Positions 7,470 through 15,617 are shown, counted from the stretch's first letter. The stretch is 64,000 bases of DNA from Pseudanabaena sp. lw0831 (GCF_016584665.1 NZ_BBJB01000002.1:1-64000); one strand, 5' to 3'. Translations and numbers: made by a program. Notes: generated from the letters alone by a model not told the origin.

Positions 7470-7510
7470 TTTAGTAGGGGTAATTCATGAATTACCCCTA
7501 CTAAATCAAT
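7465..7510. terminator. Perfect 46-bp palindrome over the stop codon
   Basis: A 23-base arm joins its exact complement, centred on ATTCATGAAT. The left arm starts in the last sense codon and includes the stop. The GTAGGGGYAATTCATGAAT part matches the inside of the MITE at 4683-4775 except for one compensated base pair. Confidence 0.75.
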
Positions 7511-7518
7511 TAGCCGAC

Positions 7519-7575
7519 AACTAATATTTTTGTTAAAAGTACGGCTTCGCAGTACTTTTAACAAAAATATTAGTT
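7519..7575. repeat. Long hairpin upstream of YqaE gene
   Basis: Twenty-four-base arms (AACTAATATTTTTGTTAAAA, then GTAC) enclose GGCTTCGCA. Like the hairpin at 615-679 it is followed by TTTTAGCGCAAAGC. The downstream arm is T-rich on the plus strand only in part. Confidence 0.6.
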
Positions 7576-7646
7576 CTGCTTTTAGCGCAAAGCATTGTAA
7601 TCGATCAATCAGATTAATTCCATTTCATTGCAAAGAGTACTCAACT

Positions 7647-7814
7647 ATGAAACTAATCCAAATTGTTTTCGCAATTCTACTTCCACCCCTTGGGGTTTTC
7701 CTAACTTACGGCTTCAGTACTACTTTTTTAATCAATATTGGGCTAACTCTATTGGGTTGGGTTCCAGGCATTATTCACGCTATTTGGGCAATTACTAAAC
7801 AGCAAGACCAATAG
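7647..7814 (+). CDS. YqaE/Pmp3 family membrane protein
   Basis: A 55-residue protein with two hydrophobic segments. It contains the family phrase FAILLPPLGVFLTYG at the first helix and LGWVPGIIHAIWAI at the second. Pmp3/RCI2 proteins are tiny plasma membrane proteins induced by cold, salt and desiccation that modulate membrane potential and ion balance in yeast and plants. The ATG at 7647 follows an AAAGAG site and gives the standard length; the upstream open frame runs through the palindrome and is not credible. Confidence 0.92.
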   Translation: MKLIQIVFAILLPPLGVFLTYGFSTTFLINIGLTLLGWVPGIIHAIWAITKQQDQ

Positions 7815-7875
7815 ATCGTGCAGCATGAAGCGCAGCATGATCTTCACCTTACCAACAAACATCGGGAGAAAAAAT

Positions 7876-8229
7876 ATGGTTGGATACTTTGTAACGATAC
7901 TGGCAACGGCTCTAGGACTTCTAGTTGTCGATATGGTTGTGCCAGGTGTAGATATTGCGAATTTCCCAGCGGCTTTAATCGCAGCGGTCGTGATTGGATT
8001 TGTCAATGCTTTTATTGGACCAGTTGTTAAACTTCTGTCTCTACCAATCACCTTTATTACTTTAGGATTATTTTCGTTTATTGTAAATGGAATATTACTC
8101 TGGTTGGCTTCGATTATCGTTCCTGGGTTTACGATGAATGGACTATTAGCCTTGATTTTAGCTCCAATTGTTCTATCTTTTGTTAGTACTTTCTTGAACA
8201 AGTACTTTGTTGAGAAAGGAGTCGGCTAG
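7876..8229 (+). CDS. Phage holin family 4_2 / YvlD-like membrane protein
   Basis: A 117-residue protein with four hydrophobic helices. The conserved family stretch VVIGFVNAFIGPVVKLLSLPITFITLGLF (described, not quoted in full in databases here) spans helices 2-3, and GFTMNGLLALILA precedes the last helix. Despite the Pfam name, chromosomal copies such as YvlD are envelope-stress membrane proteins rather than lysis holins. The ATG at 7876 follows GGGAGAAAA. It overlaps the leader of the next lipoprotein gene by close spacing (one base), so the pair is an operon. Confidence 0.85.
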   Translation: MVGYFVTILATALGLLVVDMVVPGVDIANFPAALIAAVVIGFVNAFIGPVVKLLSLPITFITLGLFSFIVNGILLWLASIIVPGFTMNGLLALILAPIVLSFVSTFLNKYFVEKGVG

Positions 8230-8230
8230 T

Positions 8231-8668
8231 ATGAACATTTTTTATTATGTTCGGAAAACATTATTAGTCTTAGCTTTAATGCTGATTTTGACCTTCACAA
8301 GTGCTTGTGGATCTTCTCAAACTAAAACTTCTAATCCAGTAATGACGAATCAGAATTCGGAGTATAGTCAATTAGAGCGCGGCAATTCTGCCGCAGGTCA
8401 GGATTTTGGCGATTGGGTGATTAAGACTGGTCAAGGCTTGATTAAGGATGCTTATGTGCGCGATCGCAACAAGCTAGGAGTCGTGATTTCGCCTAAAGTT
8501 TTACCAACTGAAGTAAAAGCTTTAACCAAATCATTAGTCCAAGGTTTCCGACACAATTCCCCTAATCAAGACCTAACTATTTTAATCTATGCTCCTGATA
8601 AGAAGCTAATTTTAACTGCTCGATATGATACTCAGTCCCAGCAAATTGATTATCAGCAAGCAAGTTAA
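8231..8668 (+). CDS. Putative lipoprotein, 145 aa
   Basis: The N-terminus has a short basic region, a hydrophobic core and the lipobox LTFTSAC, so Cys is probably lipidated after cleavage. A Ser/Asn-rich linker follows. The C-terminal domain (about residues 60-145) alternates strands (LGVVISPKVL, DLTILIYAP, KLILTARYD) and may be a small alpha/beta fold. No family was recognised. The start codon lies one base after the previous stop and reuses the GAAAGGAG site inside that gene, indicating translational coupling. Confidence 0.7.
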   Translation: MNIFYYVRKTLLVLALMLILTFTSACGSSQTKTSNPVMTNQNSEYSQLERGNSAAGQDFGDWVIKTGQGLIKDAYVRDRNKLGVVISPKVLPTEVKALTKSLVQGFRHNSPNQDLTILIYAPDKKLILTARYDTQSQQIDYQQAS

Positions 8669-8674
8669 GAGTAA

Positions 8675-8705
8675 GTAATGTGAGGCGCAAAGCGCCTCAC
8701 ATTAC
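8675..8705. terminator. Palindrome with GGCGC-AAA-GCGCC core
   Basis: Exact 14-base arms flank AAA, seven bases after the lipoprotein stop. Same core as 2541-2585 with different arms. Confidence 0.65.
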
Positions 8706-8739
8706 TCAATTTTGATTGATATTTTACTTGAGATAAATT

Positions 8740-9039
8740 ATGGATAATCAAAACACAACTTCCATTAATCCCAATGATTCCTATGATGCTTATTGGCGAG
8801 AGAATCATGGTACTCGTCCTTACATTGACAAAAAGACTCCCTATGCAGACTATCAACCTGCTTATCAAACTGGGCATGAAGGCTACGATCGCTATCTTGG
8901 CAAGAGCTTTGATGAAGCTGAAGCAGAACTCAAACTAGACTATGAAGCAATTTTAGCCCAAAAAGCTGAGACGGGATTAGCTTGGGTCAAGGTTATAGAT
9001 GCAGTTCGAGATGCTTGGGACAAAGCAGGAACTACTTAA
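8740..9039 (+). CDS. Conserved hypothetical protein, 99 aa
   Basis: A soluble acidic protein with many Tyr residues. The sequence pattern YWRENHGTRPYI, then YQPAYQTGHEGYDRYLGKSF, then an EAEAELKLDYE helix and a final VRDAWDKAG helix, resembles a small protein family found in many unrelated bacteria; as I recall it has no assigned function. There is no signal peptide or membrane segment. It belongs to the stress-gene block and ends just before a MITE-like element. Confidence 0.65.
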   Translation: MDNQNTTSINPNDSYDAYWRENHGTRPYIDKKTPYADYQPAYQTGHEGYDRYLGKSFDEAEAELKLDYEAILAQKAETGLAWVKVIDAVRDAWDKAGTT

Positions 9040-9044
9040 GAAAG

Positions 9045-9142
9045 CATTTGAGAATTACTTTCTGGCGCTAAAAACTCTAAGAGATCCCCCTCAAACCCCC
9101 TTAAAAAGGGGGATTGAGGGGGATCTAGACAATTCTTAAATG
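9045..9142. mobile_element. MITE-like element, CATTTRAGAATT ends, copy 1
   Basis: The ends are inverted 12-mers, CATTTGAGAATT and AATTCTTAAATG. Inside is the hairpin AGATCCCCCTCAA...CCCCC-TTAAAAA-GGGGG...GGGGGATCT. The element at 12914-13041 is the same in opposite orientation with a longer centre. There is no coding capacity. Confidence 0.7.
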
Positions 9143-9169
9143 GTCTCTAAAGACCCAGCAAGGTTTTTG

Positions 9170-9202
9170 AATCCTCAAAATGGCAACGCCATTTTGAGGA
9201 TT
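9170..9202. repeat. Palindrome with TGGC-AAC-GCCA core
   Basis: Exact 15-base arms flank AAC, upstream of the next gene. It is followed by TTGGTAT, as are related palindromes near 9850 and 19330. Confidence 0.6.
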
Positions 9203-9241
9203 GGTATTAGCTCTTTTGAATCATTTATTAACATAATAACT

Positions 9242-9751
9242 ATGCCAAACACTAGCGATGAATATAAAAACCAAGTCATGAAAGATTTGGCAGAGGGAAA
9301 CAAAGAAATTCTCCCTGAAGAGTCAGAAAATTATCAAAACTTTGATGATTTTGCCCAAAGATCTTCCCGCGAAGAACGCCGCAATCTATTTAGCGATCTC
9401 TTTCAGAAAGATCGTATTACTCCAGCAGAAATGGAGCCAGAATTACAAAAGGCGGTCGCAGGGATTCACCCCAACCAACGAGATGACGTAGCCAGAGAAT
9501 TCTTCAAACATCTAAAAAAGCGTGGTCTGAATGAGCGTGCTATTGAACAGCAATTAGGATTGTCTAGCCATAATCCTAGCCGCATGACATCAGATGATGT
9601 TGCTAAGTTGGCTAGTTTTACTTACCACTCGCATCCTGATATTTTCCAAGAAGTTTTGGCAATTCAACCTGCACTTGTAAAATTCCTGAGTAATCCTCTT
9701 GTGGGAGCTGCGTTAGGTGCGATCGCGGCTAAATGGTTTGGTCGGAAATAA
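9242..9751 (+). CDS. Hypothetical protein, 169 aa
   Basis: Not recognised. An acidic N-terminal region (about residues 1-60) precedes two helical segments (TPAEMEPELQKAVAGIH and REFFKHLKKRGLNERAIE). The last 25 residues are hydrophobic and Ala/Gly-rich (NPLVGAALGAIAAKWFG), compatible with membrane association or a glycine-zipper hairpin. The frame is open from 9140, but that start lies at the end of the MITE; the ATG at 9242 is preferred. Confidence 0.6.
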   Translation: MPNTSDEYKNQVMKDLAEGNKEILPEESENYQNFDDFAQRSSREERRNLFSDLFQKDRITPAEMEPELQKAVAGIHPNQRDDVAREFFKHLKKRGLNERAIEQQLGLSSHNPSRMTSDDVAKLASFTYHSHPDIFQEVLAIQPALVKFLSNPLVGAALGAIAAKWFGRK

Positions 9752-9763
9752 CCCCAATCTTCA

Positions 9764-9852
9764 AAATGGCAACTCCATTTTGAGAATCCAAAAACCTTAC
9801 TGAATTTGATTTTTGATCCTCGAAACTGTGGCCACACCTTCGAGGATTGGTA
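9764..9852. repeat. Intergenic repeat, CCTTACTGA type, copy 1
   Basis: The order is an ATGGC..CCAT hairpin, the phrase CCTTACTGARTTTG, then a second hairpin ending ATTGGTAT. A similar order is seen at 19232-19332. Parts also appear at 3280-3310 and 9157-9207. It appears to be a dispersed non-coding repeat. Confidence 0.5.
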
Positions 9853-9871
9853 TAACCACTAGTGACAGAAA

Positions 9872-10573
9872 ATGCGTTTTCCCTCATTCAATTTTGTCAA
9901 TCTATTCAGAGGCTCAAGGAATACAATTCCTTCGGAAAATGGAAGTGCTGACATTAGCAATCACCGTATTGATGCTTTAGTCGATGCTTTTTTCGCGATC
10001 GCATTAACTCTGCTAGTACTAGATATCAAAACATTTCATGTAAATTCAGATGCCGAATTGACTCAGGAGCTGATTGCACTTATCCCGAAGTTTTTCACTT
10101 ACTTTCTTAGTTTTATGATCTTGGGGCTACTGTGGTTTGAGCATCAAATGGTATCGCACTATATTTCACGATCTGATCGTGCTCATATTTGGCTCAACCT
10201 ATTATTTTTGATGTCAATTTCATTAATTCCTTTTTCAGCATCATTGTTAGGAGAAAACCTTTCTCATCGTTCAGCAACTACTTTTTATGGCATAAATCTC
10301 TTCGTTACTGGAGTAATTCAATATTTAGATTGGGAATATGTAACTCGAAAAAATCGTTTGATTGATGAAGGTCTAAATCGAAGGCTAGTCCGCTCTGTCC
10401 AAAAAACATTTTTATTGGTTCCACTCAGCTATGCGATCGGGATTGAAGCTTCATTCTTTAGTATTTCAGTGAGTATAGCCCTTTACGGTTTAGCCACACT
10501 TGCAGGAGCATTAAGAATGAATGCAATTTTTCATCAATCCCACAAGTTCGATCAACAAAACCAAAAAGAATGA
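9872..10573 (+). CDS. TMEM175-like (DUF1211) membrane protein
   Basis: A 233-residue membrane protein with about six hydrophobic segments. The family signature lies in the first helix: RIDALVDAFFAIALTLLVLD corresponds to the R-x3-F-S-D filter helix of TMEM175 potassium channels, although Val-Asp replaces the usual Phe-Ser-Asp. LGLLWFEHQMVSHYI and an Arg/Asp-rich loop also fit. Bacterial members form tetrameric potassium-permeable channels. The filter change could alter conductance. The last codons and stop (QNQKE-stop) lie in the left arm of the following palindrome. Confidence 0.8.
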   Translation: MRFPSFNFVNLFRGSRNTIPSENGSADISNHRIDALVDAFFAIALTLLVLDIKTFHVNSDAELTQELIALIPKFFTYFLSFMILGLLWFEHQMVSHYISRSDRAHIWLNLLFLMSISLIPFSASLLGENLSHRSATTFYGINLFVTGVIQYLDWEYVTRKNRLIDEGLNRRLVRSVQKTFLLVPLSYAIGIEASFFSISVSIALYGLATLAGALRMNAIFHQSHKFDQQNQKE

Positions 10574-10611
10574 AAGTGCGGCTTTGCGGCACTTTCATTC
10601 TTTTTGGTTTT
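10557..10611. terminator. Bidirectional palindrome mirroring the gene end
   Basis: Twenty-three-base arms flank GGCTTTGCG. The left arm contains the last five codons and the stop of the TMEM175-like gene, and the right arm mirrors them exactly. It sits between convergent genes and likely terminates both. Confidence 0.7.
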
Positions 10612-10617
10612 GAGCAC

Positions 10618-12876
10618 CTAAGCTTCGATGATTACGCGGACATTGCCGCGTTTTTTGCTGACTCGACATGCCGTAGTATCTCCAGAACGCTCAAACTCTA
10701 GATCTAGCAAGGTCTGTCCAATCCGTAAATTGTGAATCGATAGATGGCTAATAGAACTTAGCAAACAGGGATCGATAATGTGAAGTTTATTATTGGGAGC
10801 ATCAGGTGCAAAATTGACCATGATCGAAATCAATTGAAATATTGTTCCCGTTGCCCAAGCTTGGGGTGAACAAGCGACAGGATACTGCACTGGCAAACTA
10901 AAACCATCATGCTCATAGCCACATAATAGCTCAGGGGGACGGTTATAGGGTTGGGCAATCGTCATATCAATTAAGCCTTGCGTAATCCGCAGTGATTGCT
11001 TCACCAAATTATGCGATCGCATACCAAGGGCAATCAGACTATTATCATGGGGCCAGACAGAACCAATATGATACCCCATCGGATTATAGGCAGGAGAGAG
11101 ACTACTAAGAGTACGAATTCCCCAACCATTAAACATATCAGGCGCATTTAAACGCGCCGCTACAGAGATCGCTTTTTCGTGATCGAAGATGCCTAAATTT
11201 AAGCAATGTCCGGGGTTAGAAGTAATACTATCAACTGGTTTACCTCGTCCATCAAGAGCCAGAGCGCAATAATCTTGATCGAGCATCCAAAAATCTTGAT
11301 TGAACCGCAATTTTAAATCTCTTGCTTGCGATCGCCAGAGTTCAGCTAAATCAAATAATTGCCTTTTCTCGGCCACCTCACTCATGCGGATCTTTGCCGC
11401 ATAAACATAGCCCTGCACCTCACAAAGGGCGATCGCCCCTTCAGCAAGTTCTCCCTTGCTATTGACAATACAATTCTCAGAATCTTTCCAGCCTTGATTG
11501 AGTAAACCTTTTTTAGAGGCGCGATGGTAAATGAGATAGCCCGTTTCTTGACAGTTGCGATCGATCCACGCCATCGCTGAAAGCGCATTTGGCCATAGCC
11601 GATCTAACGTTGTCTGGTCAGTAGTCCAAGCAAAATATTCGGCATAGAGCATTAACCAAAGAGGAGTAGCATCAACAGTACCATAGTAAGGAGTATGGGG
11701 GATTTCGTGACAACGAGCCATCTCTCCAAGCCTGATTTCATGGAGTATTTTCCCTTTCTGTTCATCGCGCCATTCATTATCAACTTTGCCTTGGAAGTGA
11801 GCTAAAATCGAGAGTGTATCACGGGCGATCGTGGGGTCTAAAATTAAGGTTTGAGATGCCGAAATGATCGAATCTCTTCCAAATAAAGTCGAGAACCAAG
11901 GAACTCCCGCCGAGAGAAAATTATTCTTTTCTGATGTTTGTCTTAGCAAATAAATATCCTGTACAGCGCGATCAATCACTTGATTCAGAGATTTATTATC
12001 AGTTTGAATTTTGGTGATTTGCTCCGTCCAGAGTTTCTCTTCTAATAACTCCTCCGTTTTTGCCTGTGCAAATGTTTCAGGGATATTGACAATTGAAGTC
12101 GGGCGATTATTAGTAAATAAATGAATCCGATATCCCAAAGTTCTAGATTCATGAGCCGCCAAATCTAAATGCCAGATAGCCGTATAGCTTTGAATTTCTT
12201 GAGGCTGAAAAGAACTAAATTGAATCCGCGATTCCATCAAAGAACCATCTAATCCTTCATAGGCGAGAACTATTTCTTTAGGTAATGCTTCAGAAGATTT
12301 CTGATCTAGATTTGGCAAATAGTGTAGGAAACTGCCCCTTTTCTCACGCTTAGATCCTCGCACTTCAAATAAATCTAAGAAATCAGCATCAAAGCTTAGA
12401 CTAAGGGTAAAACTAACTGGATGTGTATTGTAGTTAGTTATTGTGGTCTCCTCAAAAAAACCACCTTTGATCACAATTTCTCGATGGATGTCTATGGTTT
12501 CTGCTTTAATTTGACCATCTTTTTTATTGTCAATCTCCGGATTTGAGCACAAAACTGTCATCGCAAAGCCTTTGCGAGCCGTGCTGCTAAAAGCAATAGG
12601 CGATCGCCCATCAATTTGTAGTTCTAAACGACTAAGAAACCTTGTATCGCGACAAAATAAGCCCATGCTGTCTTCAAGCCCACCGATGCGACAGCTAAGG
12701 TCAGAAATATTTCCCAATGTATCAGTAATCAAGAATAAATCATCATCTTTCAAGGTCAGCGTAGAAATAGGATGTTCACCAATTACACAAATCCATGGTG
12801 TAATTAGCGTTTTATCGATAGGAATATATTTTCTCCCATCAACTTCAATTGTAGCGATTTCAATGGTTTCAGGCAT
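10618..12876 (-). CDS. Amylo-alpha-1,6-glucosidase-like glycogen debranching protein
   Basis: A 752-residue protein. Residues about 30-250 match the N-terminal GDE beta domain, with DTLGNISDLSCRIGGLEDS and LFCRDTRFLSRLELQIDGR. Residues about 290-700 form an (alpha/alpha)6 barrel typical of the catalytic C-terminal domain. It contains GVPWFSTLFGRDSIISA, the acidic HETPYYGTVDATPLWL-type stretch (here HTPYYGTVDATPLW), and WPHDNSLIALG near the end. Such proteins hydrolyse alpha-1,6 branch residues or related glucans, although many cyanobacterial members are uncharacterised. There is no signal peptide, so it is cytosolic. Two glycosyltransferase genes lie upstream on the same strand, suggesting a sugar-polymer or compatible-solute context. 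Confidence 0.88.
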   Translation of the reverse strand: MPETIEIATIEVDGRKYIPIDKTLITPWICVIGEHPISTLTLKDDDLFLITDTLGNISDLSCRIGGLEDSMGLFCRDTRFLSRLELQIDGRSPIAFSSTARKGFAMTVLCSNPEIDNKKDGQIKAETIDIHREIVIKGGFFEETTITNYNTHPVSFTLSLSFDADFLDLFEVRGSKREKRGSFLHYLPNLDQKSSEALPKEIVLAYEGLDGSLMESRIQFSSFQPQEIQSYTAIWHLDLAAHESRTLGYRIHLFTNNRPTSIVNIPETFAQAKTEELLEEKLWTEQITKIQTDNKSLNQVIDRAVQDIYLLRQTSEKNNFLSAGVPWFSTLFGRDSIISASQTLILDPTIARDTLSILAHFQGKVDNEWRDEQKGKILHEIRLGEMARCHEIPHTPYYGTVDATPLWLMLYAEYFAWTTDQTTLDRLWPNALSAMAWIDRNCQETGYLIYHRASKKGLLNQGWKDSENCIVNSKGELAEGAIALCEVQGYVYAAKIRMSEVAEKRQLFDLAELWRSQARDLKLRFNQDFWMLDQDYCALALDGRGKPVDSITSNPGHCLNLGIFDHEKAISVAARLNAPDMFNGWGIRTLSSLSPAYNPMGYHIGSVWPHDNSLIALGMRSHNLVKQSLRITQGLIDMTIAQPYNRPPELLCGYEHDGFSLPVQYPVACSPQAWATGTIFQLISIMVNFAPDAPNNKLHIIDPCLLSSISHLSIHNLRIGQTLLDLEFERSGDTTACRVSKKRGNVRVIIEA

Positions 12877-12913
12877 TATGTTGTGGGGATATTAATTTCT
12901 TGATTTTAGAACT

Positions 12914-13041
12914 CATATAAGAATTGTCTAGATCCCCCCAGCCCCCTTAAAAAGGGGGGAGAATTTAATTCTTCCCCCTTTTTAAGGGGGATTGAGGGAG
13001 ATCTCTTAGGGCTTTTGACCACAGAAAGTAATTCTTAAATG
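12914..13041. mobile_element. MITE-like element, CATTTRAGAATT ends, copy 2
   Basis: This is the inverted counterpart of 9045-9142: on the minus strand it reads CATTTAAGAATTACTTTCT...CTAGACAATTCTTATATG. The centre is enlarged, with two CCCCCTTTTTAAGGGGG-type stems separated by AGAATTTAATTCT, as if part of the hairpin had been duplicated. Confidence 0.7.
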
Positions 13042-13055
13042 GTTTCTTAAGAATT

Positions 13056-13085
13056 AAGATTGTCGGCGCAAAGCGCCGCCAATCC
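13056..13085. repeat. Palindrome with CGGCGC-AAA-GCGCCG core
   Basis: GATTGTCGGCGC and GCGCCGCCAATC pair with one mismatch around AAA, just beyond the stop of the minus-strand glycosyltransferase gene. It is a likely terminator. Confidence 0.6.
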
Positions 13086-13088
13086 AGT

Positions 13089-14384
13089 TCAGGCTGACTT
13101 ATTCATGATTGGCATTTTGTAACTCCAAGCCTGCTCATGCATAATCGATCGCGCCAAAACATGACGATAAAGTTCACTCAACTGAATGGTTACTCCAGTC
13201 CAACTAAATCGCTGATTGACATTTGCTGATGCTTGCTTCCGCATTTTTCTGACCCATAACTCATCAAAAAGAATCCGATGAATACCGTTAGCAAAAGCTT
13301 CGACATCTTTCGGCTCAACTAAAAGCCCAGTTTCTTCAGGAATGATCGTGAATTTCAAACCACCCACATTTGAAGCGACCACAGGTACACCGCAAGCCAT
13401 TGCCTCGATCGCCACTAGCCCAAAGGGTTCATAGTGGCTAGGAATCACACAAACATCAGCGGCAGTATAGTAAAGCGGCAAAATATCATGCCCAATCCTA
13501 CCTGTAAAAATCGTGGAATCCGTCAATCCTAATTCATCTACAATATTTTCAATCCTTTTTCTCTCATCACCATCAGGCATATCTATGGAACTTCCACCGA
13601 CAATGATCAGCTTGAGATTTTGGATATCCTGTTCTTTTAATAGCGCAAAAGCTCTCACCAAAGTCTCAATACCTTTCCGTTCATCAAATCTACCAACATA
13701 GAGAACTACTTTCTCAAGGCTCCCTAATTTCAATTTTGCCCGTGCATGAGTTTTAGATGTCAACCGAAAGTTATCAGTATCAGTTCCGCAAGGAATAATC
13801 TCAATTTGACCAAGGGTCGAAACAAGCGATCGCAAAGTTTCTTGCTCTTGAGGACTAGTTGCCACAACACAATTAGCCCGTTCTAGAATCTCGCGCTCAA
13901 TCCTCAAACGAATACTCGCAACTTGCGGGATTTTAACCTGAGATTGATATTTCACGGCTCCTAAAGAATGATAAGTATGTACCAACTGGATACCACTAGT
14001 TTTTTGCAACTCCATTCCAGCCCAAGCAGACAGCCAGTAATTAGTATGAACCAATGGATAATTTAAACCTTGAGTCCTTTGAAATGATTGAAATGAACTC
14101 ACAAACTCTGGCATATGTTCAAACAATTTATCTCTAGGAATATATGCTTCGGCTCCAGCTTTGAGTCGGATCGTTCGGCAATAAGGCGAATGCTGAACAA
14201 TATCTTGATCGTCAGCACAGACTTTGCGAGTAAACATATCCACCTGCCAACCCAGTGCGGCAAGAGTCTCGCCAATATGGCGCACATATACATTTTGTCC
14301 GCCCGCTTCTTCCCGACCAACATCTGCCGCAGGGTCAGCATGATCGGAAATGAGTGCGATCGCCTGTCTATTTAAACTAAGCAT
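13089..14384 (-). CDS. Glycosyltransferase family 4 (sucrose-synthase-like N-terminus)
   Basis: A 431-residue GT-B fold enzyme. The N-terminus has IALISDHADPAADVGREEAG and GGQNVYVRHIGETLA, a signature shared by GT4 enzymes of the sucrose-phosphate synthase and MshA type. The donor-binding site is seen in LYVGRFDERKGIETLVRAF and the E-x7-E motif EPFGLVAIEAMACGVPVV. These enzymes use a nucleotide sugar with retention of configuration. The acceptor is unknown; sucrose phosphate synthesis cannot be excluded but the phosphatase domain is missing. No membrane segment is present. A second GT4 gene lies 68 bases upstream on the same strand. Confidence 0.85.
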   Translation of the reverse strand: MLSLNRQAIALISDHADPAADVGREEAGGQNVYVRHIGETLAALGWQVDMFTRKVCADDQDIVQHSPYCRTIRLKAGAEAYIPRDKLFEHMPEFVSSFQSFQRTQGLNYPLVHTNYWLSAWAGMELQKTSGIQLVHTYHSLGAVKYQSQVKIPQVASIRLRIEREILERANCVVATSPQEQETLRSLVSTLGQIEIIPCGTDTDNFRLTSKTHARAKLKLGSLEKVVLYVGRFDERKGIETLVRAFALLKEQDIQNLKLIIVGGSSIDMPDGDERKRIENIVDELGLTDSTIFTGRIGHDILPLYYTAADVCVIPSHYEPFGLVAIEAMACGVPVVASNVGGLKFTIIPEETGLLVEPKDVEAFANGIHRILFDELWVRKMRKQASANVNQRFSWTGVTIQLSELYRHVLARSIMHEQAWSYKMPIMNKSA

Positions 14385-14407
14385 AATATTTCTCTCCTTT
14401 TTTTATT

Positions 14408-14444
14408 TAGAGACTGGTCAGCGCAACGTGCCGACCAGTCTCTA
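14408..14444. terminator. Hairpin between the two glycosyltransferase genes
   Basis: Twelve-base arms TAGAGACTGGTC and complement enclose AGCGCAACGTGCC. It separates two genes of the same strand, so it may attenuate readthrough or protect mRNA ends. Confidence 0.5.
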
Positions 14445-14452
14445 ATGAGTTC

Positions 14453-15529
14453 CTATTGCATTACTAGATCTCGCTTTTGACCGTTTCGAGAGTATTTTGC
14501 TCCCAAAATCTTCTGATAGACAGCTTCATATCCATCTGTCATCCGTTTTACGGTGAAATTAATCAGGACATGTTCTCGACAGTTATAGCGATCTAACTTG
14601 GCTACCTTCGCGATCGCATCTATACACTCAACAACGGTATGGCAAAGAAATCCACTCACTCCATCGGCAATCACTTCAGGTGCTGAACCCAAACTCATCG
14701 CAATTACAGGTGTCCCAGTGACCATCGACTCAATCATCACTAGTCCAAATGGCTCTTTCCATGTAATCGGAAAGAGCGTTGCTACGGCTCCACCCATGAG
14801 AACGTTTTTTTGCTGATGATTAGCCTCGCCTAGAAATTCGATCTGTTTTCCATCAATATGGGGTCGAATTTTTTGTTCAAAATATTCTAAATCTATGGGG
14901 TTAGGATCGATTTTTCCAGCCATCTTCAGATGCCATCCAGATCGTTTCGCAATTTCAATTGCTAAATGCGCTCCCTTTTCAGGTGACATTCTACCCAAAA
15001 AAGCCAGATACGGTGGATGCTCTGGCTGGGGATAAAAGCTAAAAGTGTTCGTGTCAATACCGTTATAAATGGTAGATACATAGTTTAGCCCTAAACTCAT
15101 ATCCCTCTGTGAATTAGAAATACTGATGAAGGGTTGTTTACGCACATGAGTAAATAGCTTCTCATTATCGGCAGTAAAGATACCATGCAGCGTATGAACT
15201 GTAGGCGTTTTTACTAGATTTGAGTAGGGAAGCGCTACGCAACCGACATGGGAATGAATAATGTCAAATTGATCGGCATTCTCATAGACCCGCGCCATAT
15301 TGAGCATGTCGTAGATAGTTGGATCTTTAACACTAGTATCTAAACGCAAAGCTCTGGGATGAACTGATTCTAATTTTGCTGAGGTCGTAGAGTCACCTGA
15401 CGCAAATAAAGTGACCTCATGTCCACGCTTGACTAGCTCTTCTGTAAGCAAACTTACTACGAGTTCAGTGCCTCCATAAGCTGGGGGAGGAACCTGCTCC
15501 CATAGTGGTGAAACTTGGGCAATTCTCAT
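14453..15529 (-). CDS. Glycosyltransferase family 4
   Basis: A 358-residue GT-B enzyme. The N-terminal MRIAQVSPLWEQVPPPAYGG is a common opening for this subgroup; the glycine-rich loop (AYGGTELVVSLLTEELVKRG) binds the acceptor side. FLGRMSPEKGAHLAIEIAKR and EPFGLVMIESMVTGTPVIA provide the donor site and E-x7-E motif. The ATG at 15529 is chosen because AGGAG lies eight bases upstream; the longer frame starts before that site. Substrates are unknown. Close relatives are often found beside debranching-type glucosidases, as here. Confidence 0.85.
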   Translation of the reverse strand: MRIAQVSPLWEQVPPPAYGGTELVVSLLTEELVKRGHEVTLFASGDSTTSAKLESVHPRALRLDTSVKDPTIYDMLNMARVYENADQFDIIHSHVGCVALPYSNLVKTPTVHTLHGIFTADNEKLFTHVRKQPFISISNSQRDMSLGLNYVSTIYNGIDTNTFSFYPQPEHPPYLAFLGRMSPEKGAHLAIEIAKRSGWHLKMAGKIDPNPIDLEYFEQKIRPHIDGKQIEFLGEANHQQKNVLMGGAVATLFPITWKEPFGLVMIESMVTGTPVIAMSLGSAPEVIADGVSGFLCHTVVECIDAIAKVAKLDRYNCREHVLINFTVKRMTDGYEAVYQKILGAKYSRNGQKRDLVMQ

Positions 15530-15617
15530 TATGAATCTCCTGTTTATAACTTTTATCACAGGCGATTACGGCTGCTTCTAAAGGTTGTTGTCTTACTTAA
15601 GGAAACTATATCTGAGC

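Noticed and set aside
7749-8201. 150-codon minus-strand frame opposite the YqaE and holin-like genes
   Set aside because: It spans two well-supported genes and their spacer on the other strand, and its translation has no recognisable features.
7876-8229. Phage lysis holin
   Set aside because: There is no endolysin or phage gene nearby, and the protein fits chromosomal YvlD-like members of the family.
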